Program-made: the position numbers and the translations under genes | NCBI RefSeq assembly: GCF_000298195.1 | Contig: NZ_BAHC01000046.1 | Span: 1-64,000 of the forward strand | Source: Gordonia rhizosphera NBRC 16068 | GTDB lineage: Bacteria; Actinomycetota; Actinomycetes; Mycobacteriales; Mycobacteriaceae | Reading direction: 5' to 3' | Length of the DNA: 64,000 nt | Shown: in pieces, positions 55,201 to 62,567 of the stretch | How positions within the stretch are numbered: position 1 is the first letter of the stretch | Layout of the letters: every line of letters begins with the position of its first letter | Notes under the pieces: model-generated | Databases searched by the model: none | Told to the model about the DNA's origin: nothing | Seen by the model: the letters and a program-made list of their open reading frames with translations, nothing else

Positions 55201-56283
55201 GTGAGTCGATCGGAGTTCACCCGCACCGTGGGTTCGACGGATGTCGTCGCCACCGCCCAGCGGTTCCCCCGGCTGCGCTACATGGGTTCGAAGTACCGGC
55301 TACTCCCGCATCTCGAGCGCACCTTCGCCGAGATCGGAGGTGGGACCGCTGTCGACGCGTTCTCCGGGTCGGGTGTGGTGTCCTACCTGCTCAAGGCGCA
55401 GGGGTTCCGGGTATTGAGCAACGACTTCCTGACCTTCCCGCACATCATCACCCGGGCCACCGTCGCCAATTCGAGCATCCGGCTCGAACCCGAACTCGTC
55501 GACGAGATCTGCGGACCGCCGGCCGATGACCGCGATTTCATCCGCTCGACCTTCGACGGTCTCTACTTCACCGCAGAGGATCGCGCCTTCCTGGATTCGG
55601 CCTGGTCGCATATCGACCGCATCCGCGGTTACCGGCGTGACCTCGCGATCTCCGCGTTGGTGCTATCCGCCGCGCGCAAGCAGCCGCGCGGTGTGTTCAC
55701 CTTCACCGATTCGTCGCGCTACGCCGACGGGCGCCGCGACCTACGGATGTCGTTGCGCGACCATTTCCGGCTGCGTGCGGCCGGCGAGTACAACGCGACC
55801 GTGTTCAGCAACGGACAATCCAACCGCAGTGTCTGCGGTGACATCTTCGACCTGGATCTGTCGGGGCTGGGTTCGGCTCCCGACCTCGTCTACCTCGATC
55901 CGCCGTACGCACCGCCCACCGACGACAACGACTACATCAAGCGCTACCACTTCCTCGAGGGGTTGTCCGCGTACTGGCGCGGCATGACGATCATGGAACA
56001 CACGAAGACCAAGAAGCTCACCAAGCGCCACACCCCGTTCGCCTACAAGCACACCATCGAAGACGCGCTGGTCCGCACATTCGAACATTTCGACGATGCC
56101 GGCGCGATCGTGTTGTCCTACTCGTCGAACGCGCTGCCCGGGCCGGAACGCATCACCGACCTGCTGGGCAAGGTCAAACCATCCGTGGAGGTGATCGCCA
56201 TCGACCACAAGTACAGTTTCGGCACGCATGCGTCAGCCACCCGGCGCGACGTGAGCGAGTACCTGTTCATCGGCCGCGACTGA
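55201..56283 (+). CDS. D12-class (Dam-like) N6-adenine DNA methyltransferase
   Basis: 360 residues. FPRLRYMGSKYRLLPHLERTF holds the Dam-type cofactor-binding motif (YMGSK), GTAVDAFSGSGVVSYLLKAQGFRVLSNDF is motif I, and LVYLDPPYAPPTDDNDYIKRYHFLEGL is motif IV (DPPY). It methylates adenine N6, consistent with protection against the adjacent endonuclease. GTG at 55201 is the start nearest the first conserved block; the longer frame overlaps the divergent HIT gene. Its stop is 5 bp before the endonuclease start, forming a type II restriction-modification pair. Confidence 0.9.
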   Translation: MSRSEFTRTVGSTDVVATAQRFPRLRYMGSKYRLLPHLERTFAEIGGGTAVDAFSGSGVVSYLLKAQGFRVLSNDFLTFPHIITRATVANSSIRLEPELVDEICGPPADDRDFIRSTFDGLYFTAEDRAFLDSAWSHIDRIRGYRRDLAISALVLSAARKQPRGVFTFTDSSRYADGRRDLRMSLRDHFRLRAAGEYNATVFSNGQSNRSVCGDIFDLDLSGLGSAPDLVYLDPPYAPPTDDNDYIKRYHFLEGLSAYWRGMTIMEHTKTKKLTKRHTPFAYKHTIEDALVRTFEHFDDAGAIVLSYSSNALPGPERITDLLGKVKPSVEVIAIDHKYSFGTHASATRRDVSEYLFIGRD

Positions 56284-56288
56284 GCACG

Positions 56289-57128
56289 ATGAGTGACGCC
56301 GGAGACTTCGACGCCTATCTGAAGACGCTGGGCCGCCTGACTTCTCATGTCGACCCGACCGCGTCGACGCCCGAGGCCGACCGGATCACGTCGGCCACCT
56401 ACAGTCTGGGTGAGCTTCTCGACACTGACGTCGCGGGCCTCGCGGCCTGGGTCCGCGACCACCCCGCCGATGTTCCGGTTCTCGGGCTGGCGGTCGGGCT
56501 GTCGCAGGAGAAGCTGAAGAACGTCCTGCGTGACCGCTTCGGCACCACCGGCTGGCACGGCGTCGCCCGGACGCAACCGGTGGACCTGGTCACCTGGCTG
56601 GACACCGAGTTCGACCTGGTCCGGATGTTACGCACCCAACTCGACCGCACCTTCACCTTCGCGGACATCTTGGTGGCACGCGCCGGCAGCCGGGTGACCG
56701 CGGCCCGCGCCGGTGCATCGGGACGACGCATCGAGGACGAGATCGAGTCCATCGCATACGATCTCGGACTCGACTACGTGACGCGCTCACGCTTCACCGG
56801 CCGCAACGGGCGCACCGCACCGGCCGACCTGATCATCGGTGACCCGGACACCGCCGACATCGTCGTCGCGGCGAAGGGTTTCGATTCGACGGGTAGCAAG
56901 CTCACCGACGCGGTCCGCGAGATCGAAGAGATGGCCGAGGTTCGCCTGCCCCGGCAACTCGTGCTCGCCGTTATCGACGGGATCGGCTGGAAGTCACGGC
57001 AATCCGACCTCCGGCGCATTCATCAACTGTGGGCCGACCGACAGATCGACGGCATGTACACACTGGTCAGCCTCGACCGATTCCGCGACGACGTCCGCGA
57101 GTTCGCCACTCTGCGCCGACTGACCTGA
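56289..57128 (+). CDS. DpnII-like type II restriction endonuclease
   Basis: 279 residues. The N-terminal half is helical (GELLDTDVAGLAAWV, LGLAVGLSQEKLKNVLRDRFGTTGWHGVAR); the C-terminal nuclease half reads RRIEDEIESIAYDLGLDYVTRSRF, PADLIIGD, DIVVAAKGFDSTGSKLTDAVREIEEM and VLAVIDGIGWKSRQSDLRRIHQL. The GSKL and DGxGWKS motifs match the DpnII/MboI group. The acidic residue expected just before the active-site Lys is Ala (AAK), so catalysis may use another residue. It is the partner of the adjacent methylase; GATC recognition is plausible but not shown. Confidence 0.7.
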   Translation: MSDAGDFDAYLKTLGRLTSHVDPTASTPEADRITSATYSLGELLDTDVAGLAAWVRDHPADVPVLGLAVGLSQEKLKNVLRDRFGTTGWHGVARTQPVDLVTWLDTEFDLVRMLRTQLDRTFTFADILVARAGSRVTAARAGASGRRIEDEIESIAYDLGLDYVTRSRFTGRNGRTAPADLIIGDPDTADIVVAAKGFDSTGSKLTDAVREIEEMAEVRLPRQLVLAVIDGIGWKSRQSDLRRIHQLWADRQIDGMYTLVSLDRFRDDVREFATLRRLT

Positions 57129-57162
57129 CAGCATCGACCGGGGTGCCAACATCCTCCGACCG

Positions 57163-57185
57163 CTGAGGTGCGAGCGTAGCGAGCT
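57163..57185. repeat. Short REP-like sequence
   Basis: GAGGTGCGAGCGTAGCGAGC (within 57163-57185) resembles dispersed intergenic GCGAGCGTAGCGAGC elements of Gordonia-type genomes. Only one copy is seen here; its repetitive nature is recalled. Confidence 0.35.
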
Positions 57186-57242
57186 GCGATGAGTTTCGAC
57201 GTCGACCAAGGTCAACATCTCTGCAGAGAAAGGGGACGACTC

Positions 57243-57672
57243 ATGACGTATGGCATGCCCTCGGTGGTCGACGGGCAAACGTGGCGTGAGGCCCTGGCCG
57301 AGCTACGGGTCCGTGAGAAGGCCGCCACCCGGGAGCTCGACGCGATCGCCGCGCAGCGACGACGTCTGCCCATGGTAGAGCTGCCCGACTACACACTCGT
57401 CGGCGGAGAGTTCCTTCGGTGCCGACGTCGACGCCGCGCCCGGCGAAGGTTTCGCACTCAACGTGTTCCTGAGGAACAGTGACACCGTCTACCGCACCTG
57501 GCACACCACGGGCCGCGGAGTCGAGCAGGTGAGTCACACGTTCCCGCTCATCGACGTCTTGCCCTACGGACGCGGGGAGGAATGGCAGGACTCACCCGAC
57601 GGCTGGCCGCAAGGGCCCACCTACGCGGGCTGGCTGGACTCACCCGACGTGGCTCGGCTTTACGGACAGTGA
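57243..57672 (+). pseudogene. DUF899-family thioredoxin-like gene, internally deleted and frameshifted
   Basis: The first frame begins as DUF899 proteins do (MTYGMPSVVDGQTWREALAE, then LRVREKAATRELDAIAAQRRRLPMVELPDYTLVGGE). The adjacent frame then reads SSFGADVDAAPGEGFALNVFLRNSDTVYRTWHTTGRGVEQ and VLPYGRGEEWQDSPDGWPQ, the DUF899 C-terminal third. The central thioredoxin-like core with its Cys region (about 100 residues in intact members) is missing, and the two halves meet out of frame near 57408-57412. The ribosome site is still recognisable. Confidence 0.75.
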
Positions 57673-57683
57673 CGGTCGTTGCC

Positions 57684-58121
57684 ATGGCCATCAAACTCGA
57701 AAACGTCGGAATCGCGGTGCGCGACCTCGAGGCGACGATCGCCTTCTTCACCGATCTCGGTCTCACCGTGCTCGGCAGGGACACGGTCAGCGGCGAGTGG
57801 ACCGACACGGCCGTCGGGCTCGACGGCAACCACGCCAAGATCGCGATGCTGCAGACACCGGACGGGCAGGGTCGCCTCGAACTCTTCGAGTACATCCACC
57901 CTGAGGCGATCGAGACCGAACCCACCCTGCCCAACGAGATCGGCATGCACCGCGTCGCCTTCTCGGTCGACGACATCGACGCAGCCCTCGAGATCGCCGC
58001 GAGGCACGGCTGCCACCCGCTTCGCGGCGTGGCGAATTACCAGGACGTGTACAAGCTCACGTATGTGCGCGGCCCCAGCGGCATCCTCGTAATGCTCGCC
58101 GAGGAACTCGGCAAGCGCTGA
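57684..58121 (+). CDS. VOC-family protein (glyoxalase/bleomycin-resistance-like, single domain)
   Basis: 145 residues: MAIKLENVGIAVRDLEATIAFFTDLGLTVLGR is the first beta-alpha-beta module and GMHRVAFSVDDIDAALEIAARHGC the second, with EYIHPEAIETEPTLPN between them and RGPSGILVMLAEEL at the end. The possible metal ligands (His in GMHRVAF, Glu in LELFEYIHP and MLAEEL) are present, so an active dioxygenase or lyase is possible. It follows the DUF899 remnant by 11 bp. Confidence 0.85.
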   Translation: MAIKLENVGIAVRDLEATIAFFTDLGLTVLGRDTVSGEWTDTAVGLDGNHAKIAMLQTPDGQGRLELFEYIHPEAIETEPTLPNEIGMHRVAFSVDDIDAALEIAARHGCHPLRGVANYQDVYKLTYVRGPSGILVMLAEELGKR

Positions 58122-58165
58122 CGCCACGACGGTTCGGCCCGCCGGACTGCATTGCCTTCGTGGCG
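58122..58165. terminator. Possible hairpin terminator between VOC and phoR
   Basis: CGCCACGA (58122-58129) pairs exactly with TCGTGGCG (58158-58165) across 28 nt that contain a further small GC-rich stem. It sits between convergent genes; the wide loop lowers confidence. Confidence 0.4.
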
Positions 58166-58219
58166 CTCGGACGGCGCCTCGCTCCTCAGGGACCCGCGGA
58201 GCATTCCGGGCTCTTCGTG

Positions 58220-59713
58220 TCAGTCGGTGCGACGCGGCAACCGCACCCAGAAGGTCGATCCCACGCCCTGGGTCGACTCCACCCCGACCGCGCCGCCATG
58301 CGCATGCACGAGCGCGGCGACGATCGACAACCCCAGTCCACTCCCGCCGCCACGGTCACCCCGGTGCCGCGATGAATCCCCGCGATAGAAGCGCTCGAAC
58401 ACCCGCGAGGCATCTTCGGGAGCGAGTCCCTGCCCGGTGTCGGCGACGGTGAGCACCACATCGTCGTGCCCATCGGAGGTGTCCACCGCCACGCCGACGG
58501 TGATGGACGCCTCGTCCGGCGTGTGCGCGATGGCGTTGTTGATCAGGTTGCGCAGTACCTGCAGCAGCCGCGGAGCATCGCCGGTCACCATCGGCGGTTC
58601 CTCCGTCTCGCCGATCTCGAGCGAGATGGCGCGTTGCGGCGCCGCCGCCTTCGCACTCTGCACCGCGTCGGCTGCCAGGCCCAGAATGTCGACCGGCTGT
58701 TCGGCGATCGGACGGTGCGCGTCGAGCCGCGCCAGCATGAGCAGGTCCTCGACGAGAAGTCCCATCCGTCCGGCCTCGGTGTCGATGCGTCCCATGGCGT
58801 CGGGGACGTCGGACACGGCCCCCTGTTTGTACAGTTCGGCGAATCCCTTGATGGAGGTCAGCGGGGTCCGCAGCTCGTGACTCGCATCGGCGATGAACTG
58901 CCGCATCTTGACCTCGGAGGCGCGTGCCTCCTGCTCGGATGCCGCGGTGCGGGCAAAGGCCCGCTGGATCTGGCCGAGCATGGTGTTCAGCGACGCAGAC
59001 AGACTGCCCACCTCGGTGTTGGGCGGCGCCGGCGGCACCCGCATGTTCAGGTTGCCGGCCGCGATCGCATGGGCGGTTTCCTCGACGCGCCGCAGTGGCC
59101 GCAGGCTGGAACGGACGAGCAGATAGCTCAGCGCGCCGATGACCAGAACGACGAGCGTCCCGATCCCGAGTTGCAGCCACATCAGCCGCGACAGGGTGGC
59201 GTTGACGTCGGTGAGCGGGGTCGCGACGACGGACACGCCGTTTGCGTTGCTGGTCCTGGCCGCCCGCCACTCGGGTCCGTCGCCACCGGCCGATCCGATG
59301 GTGACCGGGCGCGAATCACCGGCGGGGAGGGCGGAGATATCCGGTTGACTCGAGAAGTCGTTGTTGATGATGGTGTCGCCGTTGGTGAGCACGGTCATCG
59401 CGAAGAACTGAGACGGCGGCCGGCGCGGACCGGGGCTGGGTCCGTCGGTCGGCTCGTTGATGTGATCGCGTGGGCGCGCCCAGGTCTGCAGTGCGTTGAT
59501 GAGTTCGCCGTCGGTGCGGGAGATCAGGTCCGACTTCATGGCTGAGGTCACCGCGAGCCCGGAGGCGAGCAGCCCCAGCACCACGAGCACGAGGGTGAGC
59601 GCCACCAGCGAGATCCGCAGGGGAATCCCGCACCTGGGTTTCGCCGCTGCCGCGCTCGGTGCCGCGGCGACGGGTTCGGTCCGTCGGTCGACCGGTGCGC
59701 CGAGGGCGGTCAC
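58220..59713 (-). CDS. phoR: Sensor histidine kinase PhoR
   Basis: 497 residues. Two transmembrane helices (about 33-56 and 180-201) flank a ~120-residue sensor domain, followed by HAMP (202-255), a HisKA with His279 in DASHELRTPLTSIKGFAELYKQGA, and HATPase blocks NLINNAIAHTP, VADTGQGLAPED and GGGSGLGLSI. The sequence follows M. tuberculosis PhoR closely from LRISLVALTLVLVVLGLLASGLAVTS onward. The GTG start overlaps the phoP stop (GTGA). The system there senses acid or envelope stress and controls lipid and secretion genes; the same role here is inferred. Confidence 0.92.
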   Translation of the reverse strand: MTALGAPVDRRTEPVAAAPSAAAAKPRCGIPLRISLVALTLVLVVLGLLASGLAVTSAMKSDLISRTDGELINALQTWARPRDHINEPTDGPSPGPRRPPSQFFAMTVLTNGDTIINNDFSSQPDISALPAGDSRPVTIGSAGGDGPEWRAARTSNANGVSVVATPLTDVNATLSRLMWLQLGIGTLVVLVIGALSYLLVRSSLRPLRRVEETAHAIAAGNLNMRVPPAPPNTEVGSLSASLNTMLGQIQRAFARTAASEQEARASEVKMRQFIADASHELRTPLTSIKGFAELYKQGAVSDVPDAMGRIDTEAGRMGLLVEDLLMLARLDAHRPIAEQPVDILGLAADAVQSAKAAAPQRAISLEIGETEEPPMVTGDAPRLLQVLRNLINNAIAHTPDEASITVGVAVDTSDGHDDVVLTVADTGQGLAPEDASRVFERFYRGDSSRHRGDRGGGSGLGLSIVAALVHAHGGAVGVESTQGVGSTFWVRLPRRTD

Positions 59714-60438
59714 TCTCGTGGCTCACGCATCACGTAGCCCACACCGCGCAGGGTGTGGATAAGGCGCTTGTCACCGGTGTCGAGCTTGCGACGAAGATAG
59801 GACACATACGACTCGACCACGTTGACCTCGCCACCGAAGTCGTAGTTCCACACGTGGTCGAGGATGCGGGGCTTCGACAGCACCGTGCCGGCGTTGACCA
59901 TGAAGTAGCGCAGCAGGGTGAATTCGGTGGGCGACAGCGCCACGAGTTTGCCGGCCTTCCACACCTCGTGGGTCTCGTCGTCGAGTTCGATGTCGGCGAA
60001 GGTGATCCGCGAGGACTCCTTGGCCTGTTCATCGAAGCCGCTGCGCCGGAGCACCACCTGCAGACGTGCGACCACTTCCTCGAGTGAGAACGGTTTCGTC
60101 ACGTAGTCGTCGCCGCCGATGGTCAGCCCGTTGACCTTGTCCTCGACGGAGTCGCGCGCGGACAGGAACAGCGCCGGGGCGTCGATACCGTCGGCTCGGA
60201 GCCGACGCAGCAGACCGAATCCGTCCATGCCCGGCATCATCACGTCGAGGATCAAAGCGTCGGGCTTGAAGGTACGGCAGCGGTCGAGGGCGGCGGGTCC
60301 GTTGTCGGCGGTCGTGACCTCGAAGCCCTGGAACTTCAGCGACACCGACAGCAGTTCCCGGATGTTCTCCTCGTCGTCGACGACAAGTACCTTCGCTCCC
60401 AAGTTTTTCGCCTCTTCGCTGCGCACCGGTTGACTCAT
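59710..60438 (-). CDS. phoP: Response regulator PhoP
   Basis: 242 residues, OmpR/PhoB type. The receiver has the acidic pocket VLVVDDEENIRELLSVSLKFQGFEV (Asp21, Asp22), phospho-acceptor Asp65 (ALILDVMMPGMDGF), and the Lys loop YVTKPFSLEEVVARL; the winged HTH ends in VNVVESYVSYLRRKLDTGDKRLIHTLRGVGYVMREPR. It is nearly superimposable on M. tuberculosis PhoP. ATG at 60438 was chosen because GGGGGAGAG lies about 7 nt upstream; an ATG six codons earlier has no ribosome site. Confidence 0.95.
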   Translation of the reverse strand: MSQPVRSEEAKNLGAKVLVVDDEENIRELLSVSLKFQGFEVTTADNGPAALDRCRTFKPDALILDVMMPGMDGFGLLRRLRADGIDAPALFLSARDSVEDKVNGLTIGGDDYVTKPFSLEEVVARLQVVLRRSGFDEQAKESSRITFADIELDDETHEVWKAGKLVALSPTEFTLLRYFMVNAGTVLSKPRILDHVWNYDFGGEVNVVESYVSYLRRKLDTGDKRLIHTLRGVGYVMREPRE

Positions 60439-60521
60439 GCCCTGACTCTCCCCCATCAGACTGCCACGAGTCTGGATGCTCGCTGGGAGATTTCTGTGAA
60501 TGTCTACCTGCGACGACGTCG

Positions 60522-61715
60522 TCAGCCGTCCCGCATGAAGGGCGCGGGGAAGCCAGGAGTTGGACGGACGTCACCCAGCCAGTCCTCGAGGCGGCCGGCG
60601 GCGTCTGTCAGGGCGCGATTTGCCGTCCGGGACAGCTCCTCGAGGAGGATCAGCTCGATACGGCCGTCGCCTCGGTGCTGACGCCACCCGCCGACGATAC
60701 GCCCGTCCCACCACGCCGTCTGCCCACCGTTGCCGTTGCGGTCGAAGACCCGTCCGGCGTGCGGTCCGAGGAAGAAGTCGCGCCGCTTCCAGCCCATGGT
60801 CGTCGCATCGAGCTCGGGGAGCAGGAAACCCTGGGGCTCAACGGGGTCGTCGTCGTCGAGGTCGTCGGCGAGGAGGTAGCCAACGTCACCACCCTCGAGG
60901 TCGACCCCGACGACGTCGAGTCCGGCGAGGGCCTCGCGCACCGCCCGCTTGGTCGACCCGAGCCACCACACCAGATCGGTTTCGGTGCCGGGACCGAAGG
61001 ACCGGAGCCAGCGCTCGATCAGGGCCCGGTGCCCGTCTGCGACCGACACGGTCGGGAGGTTCGTGCCGAGCCACGCGGGCATCGACACCCAGGTGGGTTT
61101 CGACTGATGCCAGCCCACCGATCCGGCATTCTTCCCCCGCACGATCTCCCCGGCGGCACTCATCATGTTCAGCACCCGCGGCCCCATCGGTGTCCGCGCA
61201 CCCCACGACCTTCCCTCACCCTGTACGACGTGGCCGCCGAGGGCCGGTAACCGTTCACGCAGCTGCGTCGACGTCCGGGCCACCCCATCGGCCAGATCCT
61301 CGAGTACCGCGGCCCGTGCCGCGTCGATCCAGGCGTCCGGGTCCGCGAAATCCGGACTGCGCCGCAAGTCACGGAGCATGTTGGTCCGTTCCGACGCGGC
61401 GACCCGGGGGCCGATCCCGCCGACCGCCTCGGCCAATGTCGGGCGAGTGAACACGAACAGGGTCCGCCTCATGGCGAGCTGTTTCACCAGAGAGCGGTCG
61501 TCGTAGAGGGCGGTGGTCATGGTGTCCGGCGCGAAGCCGTCGATGCGTGCCCACGCCGACAGGTAGACGGTCGACGGTGTGGTGGCGTGCAGCCCGACCA
61601 GCGCGTCGGCCACGTCGGTCACCGACTCGGCGTGGGTTTCGATGGCCAGCAGGTGACGGCGGAGCAGTCGGGTCCGGCGCTGCGCGTCGGTGATCGCCGG
61701 GCGGGCCGCAATCAT
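60522..61715 (-). CDS. AlkZ-like winged-helix DNA-binding protein (HTH_42)
   Basis: 397 residues, three winged-helix lobes of the HTH_42 family that includes DNA glycosylases AlkZ/YcaQ. The N-terminal catalytic site of active members is Q-x-Q or Q-x-D; the equivalent here is LVGLHATTPSTVYLSAWAR, i.e. HAT. LRRTLFVF-like RRTLFVFTRPTLAEAV and RVFDRNGNGGQTAWWDGRIVGGWRQ are further family blocks. Damage recognition or a non-catalytic role is possible. Its start overlaps the RidA stop (ATGA), so the two are coupled. Confidence 0.82.
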   Translation of the reverse strand: MIAARPAITDAQRRTRLLRRHLLAIETHAESVTDVADALVGLHATTPSTVYLSAWARIDGFAPDTMTTALYDDRSLVKQLAMRRTLFVFTRPTLAEAVGGIGPRVAASERTNMLRDLRRSPDFADPDAWIDAARAAVLEDLADGVARTSTQLRERLPALGGHVVQGEGRSWGARTPMGPRVLNMMSAAGEIVRGKNAGSVGWHQSKPTWVSMPAWLGTNLPTVSVADGHRALIERWLRSFGPGTETDLVWWLGSTKRAVREALAGLDVVGVDLEGGDVGYLLADDLDDDDPVEPQGFLLPELDATTMGWKRRDFFLGPHAGRVFDRNGNGGQTAWWDGRIVGGWRQHRGDGRIELILLEELSRTANRALTDAAGRLEDWLGDVRPTPGFPAPFMRDG

Positions 61716-62110
61716 TCTTGCGGTGCGGCGATCGCCTCGATCTCGACGAGCTGGTCGTCGTAGCTCAGGACGGTCACACCCAGCATCATCGCCGGCGGCA
61801 CCGGATCGCCGAACTCCGCGGCCACCTCCTGCCAGGCGACAACGAGGTCGGCCTGCAGGCGTTCGGCGACATAGACGGTGAGTTTCACGACGTCGGCGAG
61901 TGACGCGCCGCGCTCGGCGAGAACGCCGGCGAGATTCTGCAGACACTGCCGGGTCTGCCCGACCACGTCTCCGGGCGTCGTCACGATGCCCTGCCCGTCG
62001 ACCGGGCTGATCCCCGCCGTGAACACCAGGGGCCCGGGTCCCACGGTCGCGCTGTACGCGAACCCGTGGTCCGGAAGTGTGGTCGACCCGTGCAATCGGA
62101 CTCGTGACAT
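61712..62110 (-). CDS. RidA-family protein (YjgF/Rid)
   Basis: 132 residues: GFAYSATVGPGPLVFTAGISPVDGQGIVTTPGDVVGQTRQCLQNLAGVLAERGASLADVVKLTVYVAERLQADLVVAWQEVAAEFG, and a C-terminal MMLGVTVLSYDDQLVEIEAIA. The canonical Arg of active RidA (near IAxVP or RxxxxVxxLP) is not obvious, since the end reads VLSYDDQLVEIEAIA, so it may be a Rid-like subfamily without imine deaminase activity. It is trimeric in the family. It starts the two-gene operon with the AlkZ-like gene; the STAND gene lies divergently 457 bp away. Confidence 0.82.
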   Translation of the reverse strand: MSRVRLHGSTTLPDHGFAYSATVGPGPLVFTAGISPVDGQGIVTTPGDVVGQTRQCLQNLAGVLAERGASLADVVKLTVYVAERLQADLVVAWQEVAAEFGDPVPPAMMLGVTVLSYDDQLVEIEAIAAPQE

Positions 62111-62567
62111 ATCCGGATCGTACGTCGTGTCGCGATGGGAAAGCGCCCGGTGCCGTACCCCGCTACGGCACCGGAGCGCCCCCGTTCGTGACAGATCCCG
62201 TCCGGGAACGGCTGCAGCCATTGCGCGACACGCACCCCCGACATGGTGATGCGATCGCATCACCGCATGTCGTGCAACGGCCCCAGCCCACGCGTTCGAT
62301 GGCGGTCTCACGCGTTGCCACCAGTCCACCCCTCGCGCGGGCCCGGGTCCAGCCGCGCTCCGGATATGCGACCAAACGCGCTGATCAGGGTCAGATCGCA
62401 CATTCCGGACCGGACACCGGATCTGTCCGGACAGACGCGAACCGGACCGGGTGTCATTCGGATGGACCACCTTGCGGTGGCGGCGGCCACGTAGATTGGC
62501 AACGACGCGCACGTTCGTCGCATCATGGGTGACGATTGTGTCGGTCGGGGGGCTTCGGGGATTGACA
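62111..62567. promoter_or_regulatory. 457-bp intergenic region before the STAND gene
   Basis: No convincing gene. It holds three dyad elements: a hairpin with 11-bp arms at 62147-62157/62164-62174 (extending to 62143 and 62179); a near-perfect 34-bp palindrome at 62239-62272 centred on GCGATCGC; and CCGGACA/TGTCCGG at 62410-62416/62424-62430 in a CCGGACC-rich stretch. It should contain divergent promoters for ridA and the STAND gene; no clear sigma-A boxes are evident. Confidence 0.6.
62239..62272. promoter_or_regulatory. Large palindrome upstream of the STAND gene
   Basis: A central 20-bp perfect palindrome (62245-62264) around GCGATCGC, with outer arms CGACATG (62239-62245) and CATGTCG (62266-62272) offset by a 2-nt CG. 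It could be an operator for a dimeric or tetrameric regulator, or form a cruciform. Confidence 0.55.

Noticed and set aside
52108-57128. Defence island combining RecQ, restriction-modification and STAND genes
   Set aside because: The genes are separated by conserved housekeeping genes (HIT, phoPR, ridA) and lie on different transcripts; no integrase or shared borders are visible.
62147-62174. Terminator of an upstream plus-strand gene
   Set aside because: The flanking genes are divergent, so no transcript known here ends at this hairpin; it is reported only as a dyad in the leader.
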